Shown in pieces: positions 19,889-31,154 of a DNA stretch of 64,000 nt. Where the stretch lies: NCBI GenBank assembly GCA_001692895.1, contig KV748194.1, positions 1,856,746 to 1,920,745 on the forward strand, in the 5' to 3' direction. This DNA is from Cenococcum geophilum 1.58 (lineage: Eukaryota > Ascomycota > Dothideomycetes > Gloniales > Gloniaceae). Position numbers and translations under genes: made by a program. The first letter of the stretch is position 1, and every line of letters begins with the position of its first letter. The notes below the pieces were generated by a model that ran no database searches, was not told the origin of the DNA, and was given only the letters and a program-made list of their open reading frames with translations.

Positions 19889-22800
19889 TTAGTAGAATGG
19901 TTAATAGGCTAACGCTTAAATCCTAATTAACACAGGAGCTAGCGGCATAGGATTTATTAATAAGATCTTTATATAAAATAATAATTTTACCCTAACCCCC
20001 CTTAACTAGCATATTAACGTATTTAGATTTAATGGCAAACGTACTATCTTAGGCCGTATTACCTATATAGTATTCCTAAGACTCTAATACCTAACCACGA
20101 AGAATTAATTAAACTTTTCATTACCACCCTTAGTTACTTAGTAATCCTAGGATAACCCTAGATAAAGCTATATAAGGTGACTATTAATTAGGACAACCTT
20201 AAGCTTCTATTTACTACCTCCCATTATAAGCAGAAGTGCCTTATAACTCGCTACTTAGACCCAAAACTAAAACCTAAAAAATCCACTAGGATCTACTAGT
20301 CTAAAATTTCTACAACTATCCACCCCGTACCTAAGGAATTTACCAACATCCACTAAGGACCTAAAAACTCTACTAAATTCCATAAGTTATTACTAAGCAC
20401 TGCACCGCCCCGAGCTAAGTAAAAGCTTAAGCTCTATACACGGAAATACCAGAAGGACTAGTATTCTACTATAAAAAGGATTCTTAAAGAACCTAAACCC
20501 GAATCTAACACTAACTCCGTACCTAATACTAAACCTAAACCTGAATAAGAAACTATAGACAACCCGAGCGAGCTCGGCACCCTAGATATCCGCATAATTA
20601 GAGCTACCCCGCTAGCGCAACTTGCTAAGAAACCCGAGTATACAATCTTCGCTATTACAATGGCCGATATTAAGAAGGCCTTGGCACTAAAGAAGTATAC
20701 TAACCCTACTACGAAGGTACTAATAGAGTATTATTATCGCCTAGATACATTCTCATAAAAGGAAGCCGATAAGCTATTAGAATACCGACTATACAACCAC
20801 AAGATTGTACTTAAAGAAGGAAAGCAGCCCGGATTTGGACCCTTATACGGGATATCCTAAAATAAACTCTAAGTGCTATAAAAGTATTTAGACGAGAACC
20901 TAAGCAAAGGATTTATTAGAGCAAGCTCGTCGCCTATAGCCGTACTAGTAATCTTCGTTAAGAAATCTAGCGGCGGTTTACGCTTCTATGTAGACTACCG
21001 AGCTCTTAACGCCGTTACCGTTAAGAACTAATATCCGATCCCGTTGATATAAGAGACGCTAAACTAACTAAGTAAGGCTCGTTACTACACGAAGCTTAAT
21101 ATCATCTCTATATTTAACCGTCTCCGCATTACAAAAGGGGACAAATGGCTTACTGCATTTCGTACCCAATATGGACTATTTAAGTACCTAGTAATACCCT
21201 TTAGCCTCGCAAACACTCTAAGCTCGTTTTAACATTATATAAACAACACCCTACGCCCCTACTTAGACATCTTCTGTACTGCTTATATCGACGATATTCT
21301 AATATATAGTAATAACCTGACCAAATATTAGAAATACGTTAACCTTATCCTATAAGCCCTGTACGGAACTAGTCTACAATTAGATGTAGATAAATGCGAG
21401 TTCTATAAAATAGAAGTCCTATACCTTAGATTCCTTATTTTTATAAACGGTATATAAATGAACCTAAAGAAAGTCAAAGTAATTATAAACTGGTAAGAAC
21501 CCGAGAACGTTAAGGACGTAAGAGCCTTTATAGGATTTGCTAATTTCTACTAACGGTTTATTAATAACTTCTCCGCCCTAGTTTTACCCCTTATAGCTCT
21601 AACCCAAAAGAATAAAGTCTTTATTTTTAATAAGGAATATAAGAAGGCCTTTACCTATCTAAAGGTTATGTTTACTACTACGCCTGTGCTTTAACACTTT
21701 AACCTAAACTAAATAAGTGTTATAGAAGCCAACTTATCTAACTACGTCACTAGAGGCATCCTGTCTTAGTATAACGAGGATAGAGTATTACACCCCGTAG
21801 TATACTTCTTAAAATAACTAAGCCTAGCTAAATATAACTACGAGATCTACGATAAGGAATTATTAGCTATTATTAGGTGTTTTAAATAATGGCGACCTAA
21901 ACTAAAAGGCGCTGGATTTCTAATTAAGGTCCTTAGCGACTATAAGAACCTATAGTACTTCACGACTATAAAATAGCTAAGTTATTATTAGGCCCGCTAG
22001 TTAGAATATCTATCTTATTTCTAATTCTTAATTATATACCACCTAGGCGTCTAAGGTTAGAAGCCTAATGCCCTAACCCGATACTCGCAAGACGCGCCAG
22101 CCCTAGAAGAAGCGCGCTCTTACCAAAATTAGACCCTACTTCGCCCTAAACTATTTAACCCTCCCACTAAAGATCTTATAGTACACGTCCTTAAAATAAC
22201 TAATTAATTAATTAAATAGATTATAGTTAACAAATACCTAAATAATAAGTTTATTTAAGAGACGCTTAAGCTAATATAAGATGGCATTAAACGCTCTAAA
22301 AAGATTTCTCTAAGTAAATGCAAAGCCCGTGGAAATTACTTATATTACCAGAACCGTCTAGTTATCCCTAATTATAATAAGCTTAAGCTTAAACTCCTTA
22401 AATACGTATATAATCTACCTGTCGCCGGCCACCTAGGCTAAGGAAAGACCCTAGAACTACTCTAACGGGAGTATTATTAGCNGAATATNNATAANANNAN
22501 ACAAAGGTACGTCTNTAGCTNCNANACCTGCNNACGAGCTAAAGCCTNNCANGAGACNTATAACGGTCTTTTAAAGCCGCTGCCTGTTCCGGACCAAAGA
22601 TAAAAGGATATCTTAATTAACTTTATTATTAACCTTTCTAAGAGTAAAGGCTGTATAAATATTATAGTAGTTATAGACCGACTATCTAAAATAAAACACT
22701 TAATTGCCTACCCTAATATATTAACGCCTGCCGTTGCCTAACTATTCCTAGATTATATATAGAAACTCCACGGACTCCCTAAAACGATTATCTCCGATAA

Positions 22801-23710
22801 AGGTAGCTAGTTTATCTCGGCATTCTGGAAGAAACTAACTACTTAACTCTGTATTAAAGCACTATTATCTACTACGTATTACCTAAAAACGGATAGCTAA
22901 ATAGAACGCGTAAATGCTATAATAGAACAGTATATTTGGATATACACGTCGTATTTATAGGATAACTGGATTAACTAGCTTATATTTACTAAGTTTACTA
23001 TAAATAATTCCGTCTTAGAAACTACAAAAGTCTCCCCGTTCCTAGCCAATTACGGCTAGCACCCGCGAATAGGTTTTAAACCCTTCAGTAATGTCCCTTA
23101 CCCTACTTATCACGCCTTATAAGTTGCAGAAGTAAATAAATTCGTAAAGAAGATAGAGGAACTATAATAGTTCCTTACTAATAAGATAATATAGGCTTAA
23201 TCTGTCTATAAAGCCGCAGCGAATAAGAAATAAACCCCAGCACCGGCCTACTAAATTAGTAATTTTATCTGGCTAGATATAAGAAATCTAAATATAAAAC
23301 GACCTACTAAGAAACTTAATTAGAAGAACGCTGGCCCTTATAAGGTTAAAAAGGTTATCTTTCCTTATACCTACTAACTAAAGCTCCCTAATACGGTTAA
23401 AATCCACCCTATATTCTATACGTTAGTCCTCTACCTTACTACCCCTACATTAGACGCCCTGCCTAGACAGATATAAGACCCTCCCCTACTAGTTAAAGTA
23501 GATGGTGAGAACAAGTACTTTATTAAAAGAATTGATAATATTAAGTATAATAAACGGAAACGCTAATATATGTATCTTATAAAATAGAGAGGCTTTACTA
23601 AGTCCTTATGGGAACCCATTAACTCTATAGGACTTATATAAGCCGTAGAAGACTTTTATAAACTCTACCTAGAACTACTATAGCCCTATCTCGCAGAAGC
23701 TCGAGTTTAA
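19889..23710 (+). pseudogene. Gypsy-1 pol: protease, RT, RNase H, integrase, chromodomain
   Basis: The aspartic protease motif NTGASGIGFI is at about 19930 (family DTGAxG). RT spans about 20860-21330: [40 protein letters not shown] and YIDDILIYS at 21284, with both catalytic Asp preserved. The RT connection (NFSALVLPLIALTQKN) and the RNase H region (DKELLAIIRCFK-W) follow to about 22080. The integrase lies at about 22390-23100, with GHLG-GKTLELL-REYYW in the zinc-binding part. A chromodomain-like end at about 23500-23660 (KYNKRKR-YMYLIK-RG then LWEPINSIG) would target chromatin marks. The last codon is TAA at 23708. Stops are overwhelmingly TAA/TAG at Gln/Trp sites. Confidence 0.85.
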
Positions 23711-23721
23711 AGGGGGGGTAC

Positions 23722-24069
23722 TATTATGGGACACCCCCGTGATACCTTGCACACGTCCACCTGTTTCCACCGACTTAGCAATTAAAGACTAACCGCGAAA
23801 TGGCAATCTAATGGTAATCTACGGCATTCTGCTATATTCTGCCAAGTTCCACCAAATTCTGCTAAGTTCTGCCAGGACTATAACCTGAACCCTATTCTGC
23901 CTATGTACGTGTTAACTAAGCAACCAAGTCAATAATATATGCCCTTTCTTCCCGTTTTCCTACCTTCTTTCCTTACGCAACGTCTTAACTTTATTACGTA
24001 GTTTATGTATATAGCTTAATAATACCTACTTCGCTATATATTATTACCGCTTGTGCTCACTCTGTGACA
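23722..24069 (+). repeat. Right LTR of Gypsy-1
   Basis: 348 bp. Its start reads TATTATGGGACA where the left LTR has TGTCACGGGACA, three changes all explicable by RIP. Confidence 0.92.
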
Positions 24070-24074
24070 AAAGC
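24070..24074. repeat. Right target-site duplication of Gypsy-1
   Basis: AAAGC, matching 17693-17697. Confidence 0.9.
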
Positions 24075-25180
24075 AGCCTATCTACGGTAAATGGCCAGCT
24101 ATTATCCGCATAAACTCCCGTGGTAATAAGTTTAAATAGTAGCTAACTATCTACTCCTAGTTTTACCTGCTAGCGCGTTTAATCTAGTCCTTACTAACCC
24201 CTTTTAGCTCTACTATCTTAGCGCTAGCGCTTCGCCTAATATAGGTCTTCTTTTATAAGAAGACGCTAATGGCCTAGAACGCCTTAGTAACTTACTTCCG
24301 CTATAAGTTATATAAGAAGGCCGTCTTACGGTCCCTAGCGCTGCTCTTAATTAGGCGGATATTATACTACGCTAACCGCTTACTAAAGTTTAGGAATAGC
24401 TTATCGCTAAGGTTCTAGCGGTATAAGAGGTAAAAAGCTAGCCCGCTAAGTATATAAACGAGCCGCTTCTTATTATATAGAGCTCTAATAGTTTTAAGGC
24501 GGCTATACTAGTTCTACTTACCGGTATATATAGTAAATATTAGGGGTATATAACGTATAGGACCTTTCCCCTTAAACTTAAAGGTAAATAGGTCTAAGAT
24601 CTTAACAGAGCACCTATTGCCGCTATGGGTAAGTATATAGTGGCCTAGTAGGATATCTATAAGCGTGCGGAGGTAGTATTCTAGTAAGGAGTTTCCGTGG
24701 GCCTATAGCTTGCAGTAGACACTCTTAAACTTATCCTCTATATATCCGTTAAGTAGCGTATCCTTACCCTTATTTATAAACTATTCCTTTTCCCACTACG
24801 CGTCCCTCTATTATAAAACCTTTAGGTAATCCCTAACGTTATCCTCCTATAGGGACTAGTAGCTATTTATCCCTATACCCTTCTATATCTAGTAGAGGTT
24901 TATTAGGGTAGTAATATAGCCGCAAACTAAGCGCTAGGAAAGCCGCGTCTTATCCTAGGGCACGTTATTACTAGCCTTATAGCTTTTTGCTTTTAGTGGC
25001 CAGCCTATAACCTTCTTAATAAGGAAAAGAAGTAGCTTCTCTTTTGTAACGGTATTGCTGTTATAATACTACTTCCGCTTATAAAAAGCCTAGGAAGACG
25101 CGCGTTAGTTATAAATATACTACTCTATAAAGTACCTACCTACTTACCTTAAACTCTTTCTACTTTAGCTTATAATTTAA
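24075..25180 (-). pseudogene. Crypton recombinase, unit 2, N-terminal and core part
   Basis: The remainder of the unit-2 coding region upstream (in transcription) of the Gypsy-1 insertion. It includes the recombinase core region and the N-terminal segment homologous to that of unit 1. Confidence 0.65.
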
Positions 25181-25731
25181 AGACATATTTTTAAGTCTTT
25201 TAAAACATATAAGGGTAAGAATACTCTACGCGTTAGCGCGTAGTTTGGCATTATTTATAACGTTAATCTTTATATAACTAATTAACGGCATTTTTAAGAT
25301 ATATAGGACGTAGCTAGAGAAGCTGCGCCCTAAGGGGGGGTTCCTATTTTCCTATATACGCAGATATAGACCAGAGAGGAGAGGTAAAGAAAGTATACCT
25401 ACTAGCCGCTTAGCAAGTAACCTTACCGCATAGGGTAAATATATAGGCGTATGGCTAGGCCAATAAGCTAATAGTACGCGCGTATTAGCGACTTAATTAG
25501 TAAGGGTAAGGACATTTAAAGATGTCCACGGCTTAGCTGTAGGCTTAGCTGTAGATATCCGCGAATATTAATAGGGGTTGTATATATTATATACAGCTTA
25601 GCAACTAAGTAGGCGCTTAGCTAAGCCGTAAACACTAATAGTATATCTACAGTTCGATTTATATAGCTAAATTAGCCGCTAAGTCATAATTTAGCAGATA
25701 AGAGGCCTATGCGCTTAGCGGCATATAGATA

Positions 25732-28674
25732 TTACCCCATATCTACGGTTAATCTTTAATCGCTAACAACGCCGCAGTAATATCGCGCTCTTAATACCTA
25801 TTAAGTGGTATACGTAGAGCTGTCCAAGGGCTCTCTGCTTACACTAGGATGGCAAGAATTAGCTATAGGTTAATAGAGATATTTGCGTTTTAAATTAGGC
25901 GCCGCTATTATATAAGTACCCTACTAAAATAAGCCCCTAAGGGGTTATAGATAAAGGCTTTAAGGGGACTCCTTAGAAGTTAGATATATATACTATTTTA
26001 AAGCTTTTCTACCCGCTTAAAGCCGTTTATAAAGCTAATCTAGTAAGCACTGTATTCGCTTCTACTGTTAATTAACCTACTATATAGCTACTTCCTTACT
26101 AACCCTCTAGGCCTACGTAACCTGCCTAATCTCCTTAATAACCTTAAGCCGTAAGGAGTACTCTTAGAGCTTATTCTACTGGCTGGCCCGCTATTTACTA
26201 CCCTATTTAGAATTTAGCGCTACTATAGAAGGATTACCTTTAAGCCCTTTAGTTTACTTACGCTAAAGGGCCCGTATGGACTTTACTATATAGCACATAT
26301 AATATACAAGCAGTTACTTAGGCGGCTACTTAGGCGGCTACTTAGGCTTAGGCCCTTGCTACGGCTATAGCTATAGCTATAGCTACGGCGGCGCTAGTAA
26401 AGGGGGAGCTATAGCGCTTATTCAGGCCGATATATCCTAGCTTAATTCCATAATAGATAGAGGCGCTAATAGACATACCGTTGGTAGATATGCTATTAGT
26501 AGGTATACTATTAAATATAAATATATAGATGCTAAAGGGACCTTAAGCTAAAAGGTAAGGCTGCTAGACGTAAGCAATTAAAGCTGCGAAGACTACGCCT
26601 ACTAGGACTTGGCTATATAGTTAAACAACGCCTATAGCTTACGTACTTAGGCGTCTATAGTCTTTAGGCAGTCTATAATAGCTAGTACGGCCTAGTAAAG
26701 TATTAATAGCTAGTTAGGGCCTTCTTCCTCCTACTATAGGTAGGCTTCGAACTTCTGTATAAAGGGTAGATAGGCCTTATACTAGAAAACCGGGTAGTTC
26801 TATATAGGGCTACTTAGAAATATCTTACGGAGGACTACTAAGTCCTATAGAATAACCTCCTAGAGGTAAAATAGGAGGTTTATAGTACCTATAGCCGTAA
26901 GGTCGTTAACCTAGCCAACCTAAGGGCTAAACTAACCCTTCTAGATGTCTAGCTCTGGCTAAATTATTAACAGTAGTACGTTAGGGGGGGCAACGCTTAC
27001 CCTACGAATCTTAAAGTAGCCTATCTACGGCAAATAGCTGGCTATTATCCGCATAAACTCCTACGGTAGCAAGTTTAAATAATAGCTAACTATCTACTCC
27101 TAGTTCTACCTACTAGCGCGTCTAATCTAGTCCTTACTAACCCCTTTTAGCTTTACTATCTTAGCGCTAGCGCTTTACCTAATATAGGTCTTCTTTTATA
27201 AGAAGACGCTAACGGCCTAAAACGCCTTAGTAACCTACTCCCGCTATAAGTTATATAAGAAGGCCATTTTATAGTCCCTAGCGCTGCTCTTAATTAGGCG
27301 GATATTATACTACGCTAACTACTTACTAAAGTCTAGAAACGGCTTGTTACTAAGGTCCTAGCGGTATAGGAGGTAAAAAGCTAGCCCACTAAGTATATAG
27401 ACAAGCGGCTTCTTATTACATAGAGCTCTAATAGTCTTAAGGCGGCTATATTAGTTCTACTTACTAGCGCGTATAGTAAATATTAGGGGCATATAACGCG
27501 TAGGACCTTCCCCTTTAAACTTAAAGGTAAATAGGTCTAAGATCTCGGCGGAGCGCCTATCGCCGCCGTAGGTAAGTATATAGTGGCCTAGTAGGATATC
27601 TATAAGCGTGCGGAGGTAGCATTCTGGTAAGGAGTCTCCGCAGGCCTATAGCTTGCGGTAAACGCTCTTAAACTTGTCCTTTATATATCTATTAAGTAGC
27701 ATATCTCTACCCTTATCTATAAACTACTCCTTTTCCCACTACGCGTCCCTCCATTATAAGACCTTTAGGTAATCCCTAACGTTATCCTCCTGTAGGGACT
27801 AGTAGCTATTTATCCTTATACCCTTTTATATCTAATAGAGGTCTATTAGGGTAGTAATATAGCCGCAAACTAAGCGCTAGGAGAGCCGCGTCTTATCTTA
27901 GGGCATATTATTGCTAACCTTACAGCTTTTTACTTTTAGTAGCTAGCCTATAACCTCCTTAATAAGAAAAAGAAGTAGCTTCTTTTTCGTAATAGTATTA
28001 CTATTATAGTACTGCTTCCGCTTATAAAAAGCCTAAAAAGACGCGCGTTAGTTATAAGTATACTACTCTATAAAGCACCTACCTACTTACCTTAAACTCT
28101 TTCTGCTTTAGCTTATAATTTAAAAACGTGTTTTTAGGTCTCTTAGAATACATAAAGGTAAGGATACTCTACGCGTTAGTATATAGTTCGGCATTATTTA
28201 TAATATTAATCTTTACGTAACTAATTAACGGCATTTTTAAGATATATAGGACGCTGCTAGAGAAGCTACGCCCTAAGGGGGGGTTCCTATTTTCCTATAT
28301 AGGCAGATATAAACCGGGGAGGAGAGGTAAAGAAAGTATACCTACTGGCTGCTTAGTAAGTAACCTTACTATATAGGGTAAATATATGGGCACACGGCTG
28401 GGCCAATAGGCCAATAGTACGCGCGTATTAGCGACTTAATTAGTAGGGGTAAAGATATTTAAAGATGTCTATAGCTTAGCTATAGGCTTAGCCGTAAATA
28501 TCCGCGAATATTAATAGGGGTTATATATATTATATGCGGCTTAGCGACTAAACGGGCGCTTAGCTAAGCTGTAAACACTAATAGTATATCCATAGTTCGA
28601 TTTATATAGCTAAATTAGCCGCTAAGTTATAATTTAGTAGATAGGAGGCCTATACGCTTAGCGGTATATAGATA
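25732..28674 (-). mobile_element. Crypton unit 3
   Basis: Full-length unit of 2943 bp, closest to unit 1. It has one extra ggcggctacttag repeat near 26320. It carries a recombinase pseudogene. Confidence 0.75.
25993..28130 (-). pseudogene. Crypton recombinase, unit 3
   Basis: Collinear with the unit-1 gene. The stop is at 25993-25995, the Gln/Leu run is near 26370 and the recombinase core lies at about 27000-27600. Stops are of RIP type, partly at different positions from unit 1. Confidence 0.7.
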
Positions 28675-31154
28675 TTACCTTATATCCACAGTTAATCTTT
28701 AATCGCTAGCAACGCCGCAGCAATATCGCGCTCTTAATACCTGTTAAGTAGTATGCGTAGAGCTATCTAAGGGCTCTTTGCTCGCACTAAGATAGCAAAA
28801 ATTAGCTATAAGTTAATAGAGATATTTGCGTTTTAGATTAGGCGCCGCTATTATATAAGTACCCCACTAAAATAAGCCCCTAAGGGGCTATAGCGCTTAT
28901 CCGGGCTAATATATCCTAGCTTAATTCCGTAATAGATAAAGGCGCTAGTAGACGTACCGTCGGTAGACGTACTATTAGTAGGTATGCTATTAAACGTAAA
29001 TATACAGATGCCGAAGGGACCTTAAGCTAAAAGGTAAGGCTACTAGATATAAGCAATTAAAGCTATAAAGACTACGCCTACTAGAACTCGGCTATACGGT
29101 TAAACAACGCCTATAGCTTATAAACTTAGGCGTCTATAGTCTTTAGGCGGTCTATAATAGCCGGCATAGCCTAGTAAAGTATTAATAGCTAGCTAAGGCC
29201 TTCTTCCTTCTGCTATAGGCAGGCTTCAACCTTCTGCGTAAAGGGTAAATAGACCTTATACTAAAAGACTAGGTGGTTCTATATAGGGCTACTTAGGAAT
29301 ATCTTACGGAGGACTACTAAGTCCTATAGAATAACCTCCTAGAGGTAAAATAGGAGGTTTATAGCGCCTATAGCCGTAAGGTTATTAACCTAGCTAACCT
29401 AAGGGCTAAACTAACCCTTTTAAACGTCTAGCTCTGGCTAAATTATTAATAGTAGTATATTAGGGGGGGGCAACGCTTACCCTACAAATCTTAAAGCAGC
29501 CTATCTGCGGCAAATAGCCGGCTATTGTCCGTATAAACTCCCGTAGTAGCAAGTTTAAATAATAGCTAACTATCTACTCCTAGTTTTACCTGCTAGCGCA
29601 TCTAATCTAGTCCTTACTAACCCCTTTTAGCTCCGCTATCTTAGCGCTAGCGCTTCGCCTAATATAGGTCTTCTTTTATAAGAAGACGCTAACGGCCTAA
29701 AACGCCTTAGTAACCTACTCTCGCTGCGAGTTATACAAAAAGGCTATCTTACAGTCCCCAGCGCTGCTCTTAATTAGATGGATATTATACCACACTAACT
29801 ACTTACTAAAGTCTAGAAATAGCTTATTGCTAAGGTCCCAGCGGTATAAGAGGTAGAAAGCTAGCCCGCTAAGTATATAGATAAGCGGCTTCTTATTACG
29901 TAAAGCTTTAATAGTCTTAAGGCGGCTATACTAGTTCTACTTACTAGCGTATATAGTAAATATTAGGGGCATATAATACATAGGACCTTCCCCCTTAAAC
30001 TTAAAGGTAAATAGGTTTAAGATCTTAGCGAAGTGCCTATTGCCGCCGTAGGTAAGTATATAGTAGCCTAGTAGGATATCTATAAGCGTGTAAAGGTAGT
30101 ATTTTAGTAAGGAGTCTCTACGGGCCTATAGCTTACAATAGATACTCTTAAACTTATCCTTTATATATCCGTTAAGTAGTATATCCCTACCCTTATCTAT
30201 AAACTACTCCTTTTCCTACTATACGTCCCTCTGTTATAAAACCTTTAGGTAATCCCTAATATTATCCTCCCGTAGGGACTAGTGCCTATTTATCCCTATA
30301 CCCTTCTACGTCTAGTAAAGGTCTATTAAGGTAGTAATATAGCCGTAAACTAAGCGCTAGGANAGCCGCGTNTTATNCTANGGCANATTATTACTAGCCT
30401 TANAGCTTTTTACTTTTAGTNGCCGGCCTANAACCTCCTTAATAAGAAAAAAAAGTAGCTTCTTTTCCGTAATAGTATTGCTGTTATAGTACTACTTCCG
30501 CTTATAAAAAGCTTAGGAAGACACGCGTTAGTTATAAATATACTACTCTATAAAGCACCTACCTACTTATTTTAAACTCTTTCTACTTTAGCTTATAATT
30601 TAAAGACATATTTTTAGATCTCTTAGAACGTATAAGGGTAATAATACTCTACACGTTAGTGTGTAGTTTAGTATTATTTATAACATTAATCTTTACGCGA
30701 CTAATTAACGGCATTTTTAAGATATATAGGACGCTGCTAGAGAAGCTGCGCCCTAAGGGGGGGTTCCTATTTTCCTATATACGCAGATATAAACTAGGGA
30801 GGAAAGGTAAAGAAAGTATACCTACTGGCCGCTTAGTAAGTAACTTTACCGTATAGGGTAAATATACAGGCGTATAGCTAGGCCAATAGGCTAATAGTAC
30901 GCGTGTATTAGTAACTTAATTAGTAGGGGTAAAGACATTTAAAGATATCTACGGCTTAGCTATAGGCTTAGCCGTAGATATCTACGAATATTAATAGGGG
31001 TTATATATATTACATGCGGCTTAGTGACTAAGTAGGCGCTTAGCTAAGCCGTAAATACCAATAGTATATCCATAGTTCAATTTATATAGCTAAATTAGCC
31101 ACTAAGTCACAATTTGGCAGATAGGAGGCCCGTGCACTTAGCGGTATATAGATA
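28675..31154 (-). mobile_element. Crypton unit 4, internally deleted
   Basis: 2480 bp. About 450 bases are missing near 28894. The junction falls at GCTATAG, a string present at both ends of the missing segment in complete units, which points to a microhomology or slippage deletion. The lost part encodes the GCR1_C-like domain. N characters cluster at 30360-30435. Confidence 0.75.
28900..30610 (-). pseudogene. Crypton recombinase, unit 4, lacking C-terminal domain
   Basis: The recombinase core and N-terminal part are present and collinear with unit 1. The C-terminal DNA-binding domain and stop are removed by the internal deletion. It shares private variants with units 5 and 6, such as the taattagatggatattatac string. 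Confidence 0.65.

Larger units (their letters stand above)
17698..24069 (+). mobile_element. Gypsy-1: complete Ty3/Gypsy chromovirus-type LTR retrotransposon
   Basis: A 6372-bp element with two 348-bp LTRs, a 5-bp AAAGC duplication, gag and pol in the Ty3/Gypsy order (protease, RT, RNase H, integrase) and a C-terminal chromodomain. A polypurine tract (AAAGGGGGGGTAC) sits directly before the right LTR. All coding is broken by RIP-type stops. It lies inside Crypton unit 2 and so is younger than that unit's arrival. It carries a SINE-like insert between gag and protease. Positions 22482-22560 contain many N. Confidence 0.9.
16424..25731 (-). mobile_element. Crypton unit 2, interrupted by Gypsy-1
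   Basis: Unit sequence runs 16424-17697 and resumes at 24075. Removing the LTR element and one duplication copy restores a 2931-bp unit identical in length to unit 1. It shares variants with unit 8. Confidence 0.75.
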
